Shown here piece after piece: positions 44,754 to 55,130 of a stretch of 64,000 bases of DNA. The stretch is from Cordilura impudica. Taxonomy: Eukaryota > Arthropoda > Insecta > Diptera > Scathophagidae. The stretch covers positions 92,663,492 to 92,727,491 of the forward strand of contig OY821520.1 of NCBI GenBank assembly GCA_963682025.1, in the 5' to 3' direction. The notes beneath the pieces were generated by a model. The model did not search any database, was not told where the DNA came from, and saw nothing but the letters and a program-made list of their open reading frames with translations. The first letter of the stretch is position 1. Each line of letters begins with the position of its first letter. The translations under genes were made by a program, and so were the position numbers.

Positions 44754-45327
44754 CATGAAACATATAGACGACAGCGGCTACACGACTACAACCTGTCAAA
44801 AATAAAATACACACGTTTATATGAAAACGATTATTTTGACACCAACACAGCTACATGACTACATGACCACTTTTGCTGCTGTAGTCAACTTAGGCTAATT
44901 TCTGTTTTTGTTGGCTACAAAATAAAAATAGTGTTGACAATATAACAAAATATGTAAAAGATATTAGTGCTATGAAATATTTTATTTTGTTGAAAAAATT
45001 AATCGCAAAATGAAATGCTATAATAATTCTATTAATAAGTAAATTTATTTATTTTTACATTATAATAATGCATTATAAATAAGTAATATATTTAAGACAA
45101 TTTTATATAGAATCATACATGTTTTTCTATTTTAATAAAGTAAAAAAAAAATATAATTGGCACCACTGAAATTAAAATGATTTTGTATAAAAACAGCTGT
45201 TTATATTGTTGTTATATGTTTCTGTCGTTTTCGAAAAAATTAAGTAGTTGACTACACGACTGCAATTGCAGCCAGCAGCATTTGTAGTCGTGTGTTCGTG
45301 TAGCCTCTGTCGTCTTTGTGATTCATG
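44754..45327. mobile_element. Candidate MITE with AGACGACAG-GGCTACACGA termini
   Basis: Left CATGAAACATATAGACGACA-GCGGCTACACGACTACAA; right the complement of CATGAATCACAAAGACGACA-GAGGCTACACGA. Several ACTACACGACT-like words recur subterminally. About 570 bp, no gene, no clear target duplication. Confidence 0.5.
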
Positions 45328-46539
45328 CGTAGCTAACAATTTCATTTAGTCTTATGAAAGCTTTTGAACAAAGCAGCTAAACGTCGCATTGTTTTGTGAA
45401 ATCTAACATTGTTTTTTAATAGGTACCAGTGATGCCAGGAGATTTTTACAGAAATCTTTACGCTAATGAAAAAAAATCCCTTTTTTTCCCTACACCCACT
45501 TTTTTTCTCTCAATATTTTTCCCTACACTACCTTTTTCAATTTTTCAAAAAAAAAAAAATTTATTTTTAATTTGTTAATTTTCAATTTCAATAATGCAAA
45601 AAAAACATAAAAACGAAGAAAAATATCATAAAAAATAAGATAAGAATATCATTAGAATTACATAAAAACAAAATATAAAACCAACAGATATTATAAAAAA
45701 AATATTTTTACTATTCTGTATAATTCATCCTTTATATGTATGCCTAGATTTGCATTTAAAATTTACACAATTAATTAAAATGGCTTGCAAATTGGATCTT
45801 ATAACGTAAACAGAATTTTGGTTGTTGACTTTAAAATATATATTTTTAAGACATTGGTTATTAGCATGTATACTTAGATCTGATTTATCGCAATTTAATA
45901 TTTTAAAGTCGTCATCTTTGACCTGTTCCATCCCATTAGCTTCTCGTCTCTCAACTAACTTGAGTAAAACTTTTGTTTTCTGTATTTCTTTGATGTGTCT
46001 TCAGCATCATCGAAAAACGAATCGGACATTTTTCTAAAATCAATTATGTTTACATTTATAATATTTTAATGTTCTTTTTATTTACAAACTTACTTAATAA
46101 AATCGAAGAGATCTACAAAGATGGCGTACTTATGTATGTATTAAAAAAATGCACAAAACAAGTAAACTGCACAAAAGTGTTTTTTTACTTGTCATTCTTA
46201 TTAAAGAAGCCACGTATTTACTTTCTCCAAATTATACATTTATTACCAGATTTAAAAAAGATTGTATATATTTAAAGTTTAAAATTGAAATATATATAAT
46301 ATTAAGCCGTTAAAAAAAATTTGCAAAAAATCCCTACAATTAGACAAAAGTAAGAAATCTTTTGCATTAAGCACATACATAGACGCAAATCCATTTATCA
46401 AATGGAATGACAAACTGATGTAATAAGATCGAAAAAATAAAACTGTTTAACGCTAGTGCTTTTAAAATGTAAGACGTGGACAAGTATTCCGAAAAAGATC
46501 CGAAATTTAAAAATATATTTTGTTTACTATCTTCTATTG
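45328..46539. other. Non-coding DNA; short unassigned frames
   Basis: A minus-strand frame at 45725-45931 (MEQVKDDDFKILNCDKSDLS…) is coherent for 68 codons but matches nothing I know. The rest is AT-rich. Confidence 0.35.
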
Positions 46540-46716
46540 ACTTTAAAATTGTTGAACGTAAATGCTGAATATTCAGAGTATTTGTTGTAATAAATTACTA
46601 AATTGTTTACATTTTCAAATATTTTATTTACATTTGTTACAAATAGTGCAAGAAAACCTAGGTAGAGGGTATCAAAGATTCGGCATAGCCGAATTTAACA
46701 CTCTTACTTGTTTTTA
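46540..46716 (+). mobile_element. HINE family C, 3' end
   Basis: Ends GAGGGTATCAAAGATTCGGCATAGCCGAATTTAACACTCTTACTTGTTTTT. The hairpin ATTCGGC-AT-AGCCGAAT, followed 10-15 bp later by CTTACTTG-TTTT, is the same design as the 3' end of family A. Confidence 0.75.
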
Positions 46717-46834
46717 AATAAAAAGGGAATTAACCATTTTTGCTTTCAAAACATGTGTTATCGTAAAACAATGAATGATATCGTAAACACGTGTATTGAA
46801 AACTATCATTATAGCCGGTCAATAGAAATGCCAT

Positions 46835-47810
46835 TAAGGTGAAAGCTGCTAAAATTTATACACATTTAAAAGAAAGTAATCCAGATGCAGTGCAAGTAAC
46901 CAAAACATGTGAGCAGGAATTCTTAGCTAGCAAAGGCTGATTCGGAAACTTGAAATCACCATTTGGATAAATAATATTAAACCTCAAGGCGAAACTGGAT
47001 CGACAGACATAGAAGCTGCGAGGGCCTACCCTCAAACTCTTGCTAAATTTATTGAAGAGGGTGGTCATAAGGTAGAACAAATCTTTAATGCAGATGAAAG
47101 AGGTCTAAATTGGAAAAAAAAAATGCCGCGTCTGACATACGTATCGAAAAATGAAAATGTTGCACCGGGTTCTAAGGCCGCAAAAAAAGAATTACTCTAC
47201 TTCTCTCTAGTACTGCATCAGGGGACTATATAACAAAACCTTTACTTATAAACCGTTCGTTACGAGCTTTGAAAAACACTGATAAATCCCAGTTACCTGT
47301 TTATTGGTGGGCTAATAAAAAGGCTTTGGTTACAAGCAGTATTTTTGGCGATTGGTTTTTTAATTGTTTTATACCCGACGTTGGAAGTTATCTGAAGAAA
47401 AAACACATCCATTTCAAAGTGCTGCTAATACTAGATAATGCGCCAATATATTCAAGAGACTTGAACCATCCTAATATAGAAATAGTTTTCCTACCACCTA
47501 ATACCACGTCTATTATTTAACCTATAGACCAAGGAATAATATCTACGTTCAGAGCATATTATATTCACTGGAAAGATCCAGCAAAAGAATGAGGCAAATA
47601 GATAATAATTTAGCACCTTATGAAATTGAAAAGGATATTGAACAAAAAATCAAGCAAAGACTGATAACTGATTATGCGATTATAAAACCATACAAGAATC
47701 ACAAGATTCTACAACTAGTTTTGTATCCAATAGCGGCTTTGTTGAAGAAATATCTTCTGATTAAGCTATTGCATACTCAAAATGTCCAAAATTTGCACGT
47801 AATATGATGT
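46835..47810 (+). pseudogene. Tigger/pogo-like transposase (DDE_1), broken
   Basis: Begins at VKAAKIYTHLKESNPDAVQV in mid-gene. Then KPQGETGSTDIEAARAYPQT, FNADERGLNWKKKMPRLTYV (first catalytic D in NADE), VAPGSKAAKKE, a shift, and RALKNTDKSQLPVYWWANKK, FNCFIPDVGSYL. VLLILDNAPIYSRDL holds the second D, and VFLPPNTTSII is followed by an in-frame TAA at 47518 where Gln is expected, then PIDQGIISTFRAYY with the third D. Motif order and spacing match the CENP-B/jerky/Tigger group. The CENPB-type N-terminal HTH is missing or unrecognisable. At least two shifts and three stops. A matching terminal repeat lies at 49440-49500 beyond a nested mariner. Confidence 0.85.
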
Positions 47811-47874
47811 TTGAAGACAGTAAAACAGATTAATTGCTTAATGAAGTTCGAAATATGTACACATTTAATTTTTT

Positions 47875-48047
47875 CACCAACCGAATTGTTCTAACGATTA
47901 ATGATTGAATTTTCGATTGTATCAACAGAAATTTTATAATAACAAACAATATTTTATTTTGATACAATTTTTACTGTTAAGACAATAGAATTTTTATTAC
48001 AATCAATTCAAAATTCGATTATTATCTTCATCAAAATTCGGTTGGCA
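47875..48047. mobile_element. Small MITE with CCAACCGAATT termini
   Basis: ~173 bp bounded by CCAACCGAATTGTTC (left) and the complement of GCCAACCGAATTTTGATGAA (right); subterminal ATCGAATTTT/ATTGAATTTTCGAT words are also inverted. Lies between the Tigger gene and the mariner. Confidence 0.55.
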
Positions 48048-48138
48048 ATAAATTTGGTATCCACAACGAATCTGTTTTCTGTGTGTATGTACGTCTGTTA
48101 TTTAGTATAACCCTGCAATTTATATGAAAACTAAGTCT

Positions 48139-49436
48139 TATAAAGAGCGCTACAAAAGTTTTTTTTAAATAAAACAAAAACGGTTTTGGATATCAATGAA
48201 ATTCTTTATTCCTGTGAAAGAACGTTCGATGCCATTATGTTTGGAGATCTATCTCTTTTGCATGGCCACCACGGGCACGCTTGCAGAAGTCCAGACGCTG
48301 AACCCAATTTTCGACGGTTTTCAAGCATAAATCGGCCGATACTGCTGCAATTGCACGTTCGATATTCGTACGAAGTTCATCAATCGTCGCTGGCTTGTTG
48401 GCATAGACCATAGACTTGACGTAGCCCCACAGGAAATAGTCCAACGGCGTCAAATCGCACGACCGAGGCGGCCAATCGACTGGACCATTTCGTGAGATAA
48501 CACGTTCTCCAAACTTGGTTTCCAATAAATTGATTGTGAAAATTGCTGTGTGGCTTGTGGCACCGTCCTGTTAGAACCACATGTCCTCCAAGTCCATATC
48601 ATACAATTGGGGCCAAAAATATTCGGTTATCATTGTACGGTAGCGATTCCCATTCACAGTAACGTGCCGGTCTTGATCATCACGGAAGAAGTATGGCCCA
48701 ATGACGCCGCCGGCCCATAAACCGCACCAAACCTTAATTTTTTCGGGATGCAATGATGACTCATGCAGTACGTGTGGATTGCTGTTTGACCAATAACGCA
48801 TATTTTGTTTATTGACGAAGCCAGTCAGCCAGAAATGAGCCTCATCGCTGAAGATGATTTTTCGATGAAAATCGGAATCATTTTCAAGTTGTTGCTCAGC
48901 CCAATTCACGAACATACGACGCTTCTGGTGGTCAAGCGGCTTCAGTTCTTGCGTCAATTTGATCTTGTAAGGATGTAGGCCAAGATCTTTTCGCAAAATT
49001 CACCACAACGACGTCACAGAGATGCCCAACGCTTGAGAACGACGTGTGAGAGACACATTTGGGCTTTCTTCAACTGAAGCCTCAGCGGCAGCAATATTCT
49101 CGACACTACGGGCACTTCTTTATCTCACTGGCACGGGAACATTTTGTACTGTGCCTGTGGACTCAAATTTTTCCACTAGACGCTCAATTGTTGATCTGCT
49201 AGGACGATTATGACGACCATAAATTGGACGTAGCGTTCTTAACGTTGAGGCCACTGACTTCGAATTTCGGTACTAAATTTTAATAATTTCGACTCGTTGT
49301 TGGCTCGTATATCTTTCCATAATGAAATGGCAAACCTTACTGAAGAGACATGTCAAAAGAGCGGCAAGAAATATGGCGTCGTTTGCTGTCCCTGTCTTTC
49401 AACTTTCGTAGCGTCGCTGTTGAAAAACCCTTTATA
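48139..49436 (-). mobile_element. Mariner-like element (DD41D type), nested in Tigger
   Basis: Ends TATAAAGAGCGCTACAAAAG and complement of TATAAAGGG…CGCTACGAAAG. Its right border abuts ACGCGAATCATCTAACGCGA, the inner part of a Tigger-type terminal repeat, so it inserted into the Tigger element. Confidence 0.75.
48235..49320 (-). pseudogene. Mariner transposase, DD41D type, four in-frame stops
   Basis: From ATG (complement of 49318-49320): MERYTSQQRVEIIKI, a stop, then SVASTLRTLRPIYGRHNRPS (HTH), further stops near 49120 and 49003, then ILRKDLGLHPYKIKLTQELK. Catalytic motifs: FSDEAHFWLTGFVNKQNMRY (first D); WF*QDGATSHTA, where a TAA at about 48570 replaces the first Gln before the second D; WPPRSCDLTPLDYFLWG (third D; 41 residues between the last two counted to PLDY). 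C-terminus VENWVQRLDFCKRARGGHAK. Unlike the 23.1-24.2 kb copy it retains VWCGLWAGGVIGPYFF, so the deletion there is private. All damage is by substitutions to stops; the reading frame is otherwise continuous. Confidence 0.92.
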
Positions 49437-49500
49437 ACGCGAATCATCTAACGCGAAATTTTCCTGGAACGTAACTACCGCGTTATACGAGGGATACCTG
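49437..49500 (+). mobile_element. Right terminal repeat of the Tigger/pogo element
   Basis: Read in reverse: CAGGTATCCCTCGTATAACG, then CGGTAGTTACGTTCCAGGAA, then TTTCGCGTT. This is the layout of Tigger-type ends (CAG…CCTCG…AACGCG…GTTCC…CGCGTT), with TA at 49501-49502. The left end was not found. Confidence 0.6.
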
Positions 49501-49935
49501 TATTTTTATTTTTTCATGACAGTGTTTTTGACGTTAATGCTGAACTCTGCCTTGAGGCAAATTTGGAAACATTCTTGGAAAACTTAGTTCATTTTCTCTC
49601 AAGAAAAACTTATTTCTACCTTTTTCATAACGCCTTCGACACTTGGGGATTAGAGAGTTAATGATTTTCTAGATAATTTCGCCAATCTCACGACCGGCTG
49701 TATCTCTGAAAATTTCAGCATTTAAGTAAAGTGGATCACAATATACATAATAGCGGTATTCACTCTTGGTGTTAAATTTACAACCCTGTTATATTTACAA
49801 CGATTTTATACTACAAAGCGTGAACGTCTTTTATGTTGTGTATTGTAAGCTAATGAATCAGCTGTTTTTTGTTTTGTTTTTTTTTTTATCAATTTGAAAA
49901 CTTAAAATATCAACAAGAATTTGCAGATAAGAAAA
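49501..49935. other. Non-coding DNA
   Basis: Nothing recognised. Confidence 0.4.
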
Positions 49936-50170
49936 ATGCCCAAAATTACGGAAAAAGAAAAAACTATAAATTTTTTAGTACAAAATATAATTTGCAGAGA
50001 TTCTGGATGTTGAAGGTAAGGTATAATACAAACAATACAAAAATATAACTACTTTCCTTTTGTAGATACATGTGAACATGATGCCATTGACCACATTTTT
50101 AGATGAATTAGTTTATGACATCAGAGCAGAGCTTGGAATTCGGTTCCAAAATCAATGAAGTGGTCACTAA

Positions 50171-51118
50171 CAGGCATGTCACAGAACAAAATCGAAATCG
50201 ATTTGATTCCGTATTGCCAAATCGATCGGTTTCGTTTTAGCTTCTTCAGAAATTCGTCGCTTTCGTTAAATCGAAAAAAAATTAAAGATATTTTTGTGTA
50301 TTAAATATGGCAACGTAACGAAAAATACACAGCTGATTGCTGGAAAGAAAAAGAATATAAAGCGAAATTTTAAGATTGTGTTGTGTTAAATAAATAAATA
50401 AAAATATAAAAATGCCCGGCATATCCATTGTTGCAGTAATAGAGGAACGAAACCAACATTCCGTTGAAAAATCTTTAGATGGTGGGCCAAAAGAATTTAA
50501 TTTTCCTGTCAGGTCTTCCCAATGACTCTCCACAACAGCCTGATATCCCTTCACAAACCCCCTAGCTATATCCTGATGGCACTCCATATATTCAAGGAAA
50601 ATTTTCTCTTGTGCCGAACTGCGATGTTTTCCCCTTTAATAAGAAAAAAATTAAAAGTTTTAAAAATAAATTTTCTAATACTTACATGTTTACTCAGTAG
50701 TTTTTCTTTTTCGTTTGTTTTGCTTCGCCATTTTGCTGTCAGCGTTGTATTTTGTTAGAAAAAACAAATATTTTGCACTAAACAAAAAGTGGTTTGTATG
50801 ATGGCAATAATTAGTTTACGACGTTTTGTATTTTTCGTCATCTAAAAATCATTTTCTTTTAAATTGGTAATAAAATTCATTTTAAAGATTGAAATGTATA
50901 TATTTTGCTAAAATAAGTAAACCAATAGTTTTTTTTTTTATTAATTTTAAGTTGTTCTGGATAGTTTTTTGGTATCTATGCTACTTAAAATATCAATTCC
51001 ACTTAAGAAATTAAAAGTGGTTTCATATCGATAACATTTGTCGGTTTACGTTTTCTGAAGAAGCCAAATACGGTTTCAATTCCACTTTCGATCGGAATTT
51101 GTTTCTGTGACATGCCTG
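50171..51118 (-). mobile_element. Harbinger-like element, 948 bp
   Basis: Ends CAGGCATGTCACAGAACAAA and complement of CAGGCATGTCACAGAAACAA, flanked by TAA (50168-50170, 51119-51121), a TWA-type Harbinger target. Contains a MADF/Myb-like fragment but no transposase. Confidence 0.85.
50282..50587 (-). pseudogene. MADF/Myb-like fragment of Harbinger-like element
   Basis: The first ~45 residues of the frame, MECHQDIARGFVKGYQAVVE, then SHWEDLTGKLNSFGPPSKDF, match in layout the domain at 41544-41762 (EFM…HPNLAKNILPNCG…LWDQLTIQLNKFGHPVKD): two helices, W-x2-L-x3-LN-x-FG-P. After STE the frame runs into unrelated hydrophobic text. In the alternative frame KNGMLVSFLYYCNN there is no clear continuation either, so the third helix is lost. 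The ATG is probably internal to the original gene, since no upstream start was found. It is divergent from the other Harbinger in this window and has different termini, so the two belong to separate families. Confidence 0.55.
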
Positions 51119-51245
51119 TAAATGTCTTAACCCAATTAGATGACAACAGATTTTTGCAAATGCTGAGGGTTAGTCGAATTGAGTTTCATACACTAGTGTC
51201 TATGATATCAGGAGATACAGAATTCAACCAACCCATTCATGTGAA

Positions 51246-51349
51246 CAATTTCCAGTCCGGGTCATCTGGAGAAGGGACTTTTCATCATTATGTGACCAAT
51301 TCCCAGTCCGGGTCATCTGGAGAAGGGGCTTTTCATTATTTTGATGGTT
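51246..51349 (+). repeat. In-frame ~51-bp tandem duplication
   Basis: Two copies of AATTxCCAGTCCGGGTCATC-TGGAGAAGGGRCTTTTCAT, encoding QSGSSGEG(T/A)FH twice in the disrupted ORF. Confidence 0.85.
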
Positions 51350-51366
51350 TTTTTTTTATTATTTGA

Positions 51367-51701
51367 TCCATCTAAAACAAAATGAAAAATAAAAAAAATA
51401 AACAATTGTTTTGGCAGCTCAACAAACAGCTATTTTAGTCTTGTAAATGCTTAGTCTTGTAGATGTACTACAGCTTTTACCCTTGTACTTTAAACACAGC
51501 ATAGTAAATTTTAATTTCATACATTTTGATGTTTTGGTATTGTAAATAGTAGTACTTTTACTATATCTACAACATTAACAAATGTTACAAAGGTACTTTA
51601 CTACCAAGAGTCAAAACCCTTGTTATTTAAAGGTTTTCTGTATTATCTGCTCATTATTCCTTACATATAACTTTACATTTAACCCATTATTTCTTTAATT
51701 A
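51367..51701. other. Non-coding DNA
   Basis: Nothing recognised. Confidence 0.4.
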
Positions 51702-52500
51702 TACCATATACCACTATATGGTTTGGGTATAATGACTTTGAGCTGCTCTTTATAACTACCAAAAATATTTGACCTAGACCCATCTTTTATTATACCGATC
51801 GACTCATATCACTTTCTGAGCCGATTTAGCGATGACCGTCCGTCCGTCCGTCCGTCTGTGTGTCCATGTAAACTTTGTAATCAAACTACAGGTCGCGAAT
51901 ATGAATATATTTTGATGAAATTAGGTATATAAGCTTTCATCGGCCACAGGATGAAAGCTATTGAAATTAGTGAAATTCGATCCATGTTCAGACCTAGCCC
52001 CCATACAAATGACCCCTATAAAACCGACATGAAGTGCCATAAGATCGAAATTATAATATAGATCTCAGTGAAATTGGGTTAGTATGTGTTTATTATATCA
52101 ATTCATCAGTAGTCCAAAAATAATCCCTACAGGACAATTCTTAGTCATAGGTCCCATATAAGCTGCTTCCCGGTCTTCACTTAAATCTATGAAAAATCAA
52201 AAATATTGCACAGATTTTTCTCAAATTTGTTTTGTTTATATTTTTTCAAAATATAAGTGACTTTGCCAAATATGGTCAGCATCGATCCATTTTTCGACCT
52301 ATCCCCATACAAATATAACATCCGCTATGAACTTTTTCGTATTCAAAGGGAAAAAAAAATTGATCAGAATGCCACTCCAATTTGGTTTATGTTTATTTTC
52401 TATATCCAATTAGTTGGACCTAAGAGACAGGGTCTCTAAACACATGGTATAGGATATCGTATAGTCGATCTAGACAGACTATAATTTACTCACTTGTTTT
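51702..52500 (+). mobile_element. HINE family A, copy 6 (full length, diverged)
   Basis: ATACCACTATATGGTTTGGG at the 5' end, (GTCC)n at 51837-51856, terminal palindrome degenerate (AGTCGATCTAGACAGACT), end ATAATTTACTCACTTGTTTT. Confidence 0.85.
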
Positions 52501-52937
52501 TTAAATATATTTTTTATTTGAATTTGTATTTTTACTTATTTTTAATCTTTCTATATCAATGAGCAATACCAACTTTTTCAAAGCAAAAAGATAGTTGTAC
52601 ATTCCGCAGATATGTGGAGTAGCTGCCTTTGGCAATCGCGGACAGTCAACGGTTACTAGAGAAGAGTCTCGTAGGGTTTTTCGAGTTCCCACTAAATGCC
52701 GAGTTTATCTGTGATCCTTGTAACGTCGTTGCGAACAATTAGAGCCAACCACCAAAACCAATTAGCCGCATGGACTAAGTCCCTGGACAACCACTGGGGG
52801 GCAATATTGGCAGCCCCAACATCAGGATTGGATGCTTTGGTCTAATCAGTCATTCGTCTTATATAAACCCTGATTAGCGAAACCATAACAATAAGAAAAA
52901 TTGCTAATAATCCCGATTTAAAGACGACGGCCTTTGG

Positions 52938-54690
52938 CATGAAGACTAGGACACGAATTGGAACACGGAATGTTAGGACACTCTCGGAAACATCTCGCCT
53001 GGTACAGGTCCGATGCTCGGATTTTGCGAAGCACGATGGTATGATTCAGGTGAATTTAAAACTGCCGATGGTCTTACCCTACTTTATTCCGAAAAGACAA
53101 GTGATGAACTTTGGGGTTGGAATCTTATTATCACAGCCAGCAAGAAAGAAGAAATCTCTAATCGACGTAAAGCCATATACAAATCGAATTATAATTGCAA
53201 GACTTCGTACTCGAGCCCGCAATCTCACATGCATACAGTGCTACGCACCAACAGAACAGCCAAATTATCTACAAAAGCATCGTTTTATGACCTTCTCAGC
53301 AGAGTATTAACATCAGTACACCGAAGAGATATTTTGGTAATGATGGGTGATTTTAATGCTCAAGTATGAGCACACAACACCGGCATGGATTAGGCTGGCA
53401 GAGAGTGGAGAATTGCTAGTTATTGGTGGCACGCTGTTTCCTCACTTAAGGGTACATAAAGTGACATGGGTTTTCCTGGCTGGATAACTGAGAACTAGAT
53501 CGATCAGATTACTAAATATTAGCAGAAAATGGCGAGGTTCAGTTCTAGATGTGCGTAATAAAAGAGGAGCCGATATCTCAAGTGATCATCATCTGATAAT
53601 CGCAGCAATCCGCATAAAAAATTTCCGCCATTAAAAAGGACACAAAAATCTCTCAAAGAAAATATAACGTTAATAAACTCAAATATTCAACAGCTGCAAA
53701 TCCCTTCAGGTTAGCATTGAGAACATCGCTTCAGAAAAACAATAACAGAGATCGTTGCTGGGAGGAACAAAAAATATATTAAGACAAGCTGCTGAAAATC
53801 ATCTGGAATATAAGAACATATATAAAGAGTGGACTGACTAGTGATGAAACCTGCAGACTTCTGTTAGAGAGAAAAAGCGGTAAAGCCTCAAATAATAATA
53901 GCAGAACGCGGACAACTAAAGCATTGTGTCAACAGTTGCACAATCGCCTCAGCTGAAACTGAGTTATCAATATCGCTAAAGAGGCACAGGCTGCTGCCGA
54001 AATGTATCGTGCGGCAAAGATAATAACTAATAGTTTAATACCTATTGTTAAACCAATTAAAAACGATGCTGGATGACTCGTTACATCCAAACAACAACAA
54101 CTGAAACTTTGGGAAGAATTCTATACAACTTTTTTATTGTCGTCCATAACCTTACAGCAGTCAATATGCAGCTGTGAATCACATTCAACGAACACAAATA
54201 TCTTCATCGATTGCCCAATATTACTAAAATCTGTTGAAGGTGTCATCATAACTTTACCAAAAAAATGACGAGTATTACCAACAGGGTGATTGTACACATA
54301 ATAAATATATGAATTTCAACGTCCCTTCTTCCTGAGCTTAGGAAGTAACAAACCGGTTTTCGTGCTCACAAATCCCGTGTCGATCATACTAATAATCTAA
54401 GAGTGATCATAAGGCAGTCTGTAGAATGAAGATCACCTTTGTATCTAACGTTGATAGACTTTCAGAAGGCTTTTGACACCCTGAATCACGCAGCCGTATG
54501 GAACACATTAGAATGTACAAATGTACCTGCCAAGCTAATAAATCTCATTAAAGGTCTAGATGAAAACGCTTCGTATTCTTTACGAAAAACAACTGAGCAA
54601 CAAAATACACATGAACTCCGCTGTACGGCAAGGTTGTGTGTTAAAAGGAACACAGAAATAATGAAAAACTTTTATCTCGACACTTGTTTT
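52938..54690 (+). pseudogene. RTE-type non-LTR retrotransposon: AP endonuclease and RT, decayed
   Basis: Endonuclease: RIGTRNVRTLSETSRLVQV (52945; canonical text has W before NVRTL), FCEARWYDSGEFKTADGLTL in the next frame, ARLRTRARNLTCIQCYAPTE in the first, ILVMMGDFNAQV (catalytic GDFN), then GGTLFPHLRVHKVTWVF, and near 53555 LDVRNKRGADISSDHHLIIA (terminal SDHH). RT: QTGFRAHKSRVDHTNNLRVI near 54350, YLTLIDFQKAFDTLNHAAVW, and SAVRQGCVL readable at 54615 in a different frame. The YADD box is not found and the gene fades out by 54690, so the 3' half is gone. Many shifts. The motif set is the one often annotated as 'craniofacial development protein 2-like' in insects, which is an RTE-type endonuclease. 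No poly(A) or 3' tail repeat seen. Confidence 0.85.
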
Positions 54691-54906
54691 AGCAATGTTA
54701 ACGAATTTTGGTATATTGCTACATACATTCATTTCCAACATTTTTCGTAAATGTGGTTGGCGTTGGATATCGGGGCGTGGCCCCGCCCATACAACTCCAA
54801 ATTTAGGAATGCTTTATCTTGTCTAATTTTACAGCAATTTAAATGAAGTTTGGTGTAAAGGTGTTAATGGTCGTTTCCTACATTCCTGTCATATGTAGTA
54901 TTATAT

Positions 54907-55130
54907 ACTCACCACACTCAAACTCACCACACTCAAACTCACCACACTCAATCTCACCACACTCAAACTCACCACACTCAAACTCACCACACTCAAACTC
55001 AACACATGCAAATCCACCACACTCCAAATCACCACAGTCCAGCTCACCACACTCGAACTCACCACACTCAAACTCACCACACCCAAACTCAACACATTCG
55101 AACCCACTATACTCCAACTCACTCAAAACT
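54907..55130. repeat. 15-bp minisatellite
   Basis: About 14-15 copies of ACTCACCACACTCAA with rising divergence toward the right end. Because the unit is a multiple of three and lacks stops, it is open in several frames on both strands (for example SPHSN and ECGEF pentapeptides). These frames are not evidence of genes. Confidence 0.92.

Larger units (their letters stand above)
49936..51366 (+). pseudogene. Disrupted ORF, possibly a Harbinger transposase N-terminus
   Basis: Two flanks of a nested insertion. Left: a start-like MPKITEKEKTINFLVQNIIC at 49936 followed by an intron-like GTAAGG…TTTTGTAG (about 50015-50065), and a later ATG at 50155. Right (from 51122): NVLTQLDDNRFLQMLRVSRI, then EFHTLVSMISGDTEFNQPIH and a duplicated QSGSSGEG block. 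If the insert (50171-51118) and one TAA are removed, the frame from 50155 reads through the junction. The pattern D-x-RF-x2-x(2)-hR-hSR-x-EF-x-L resembles the N-terminal region of PIF/Harbinger transposases (inference, moderate). It ends at 51366 with no catalytic core seen. Confidence 0.4.

Noticed and set aside
54760..54800. GGGGCGTGGCCCCGCCC GC-rich palindrome as a regulatory site
   Set aside because: Similar GC-rich hairpins occur in dispersed insect repeats; no other evidence of function, and it lies beside a dead LINE.
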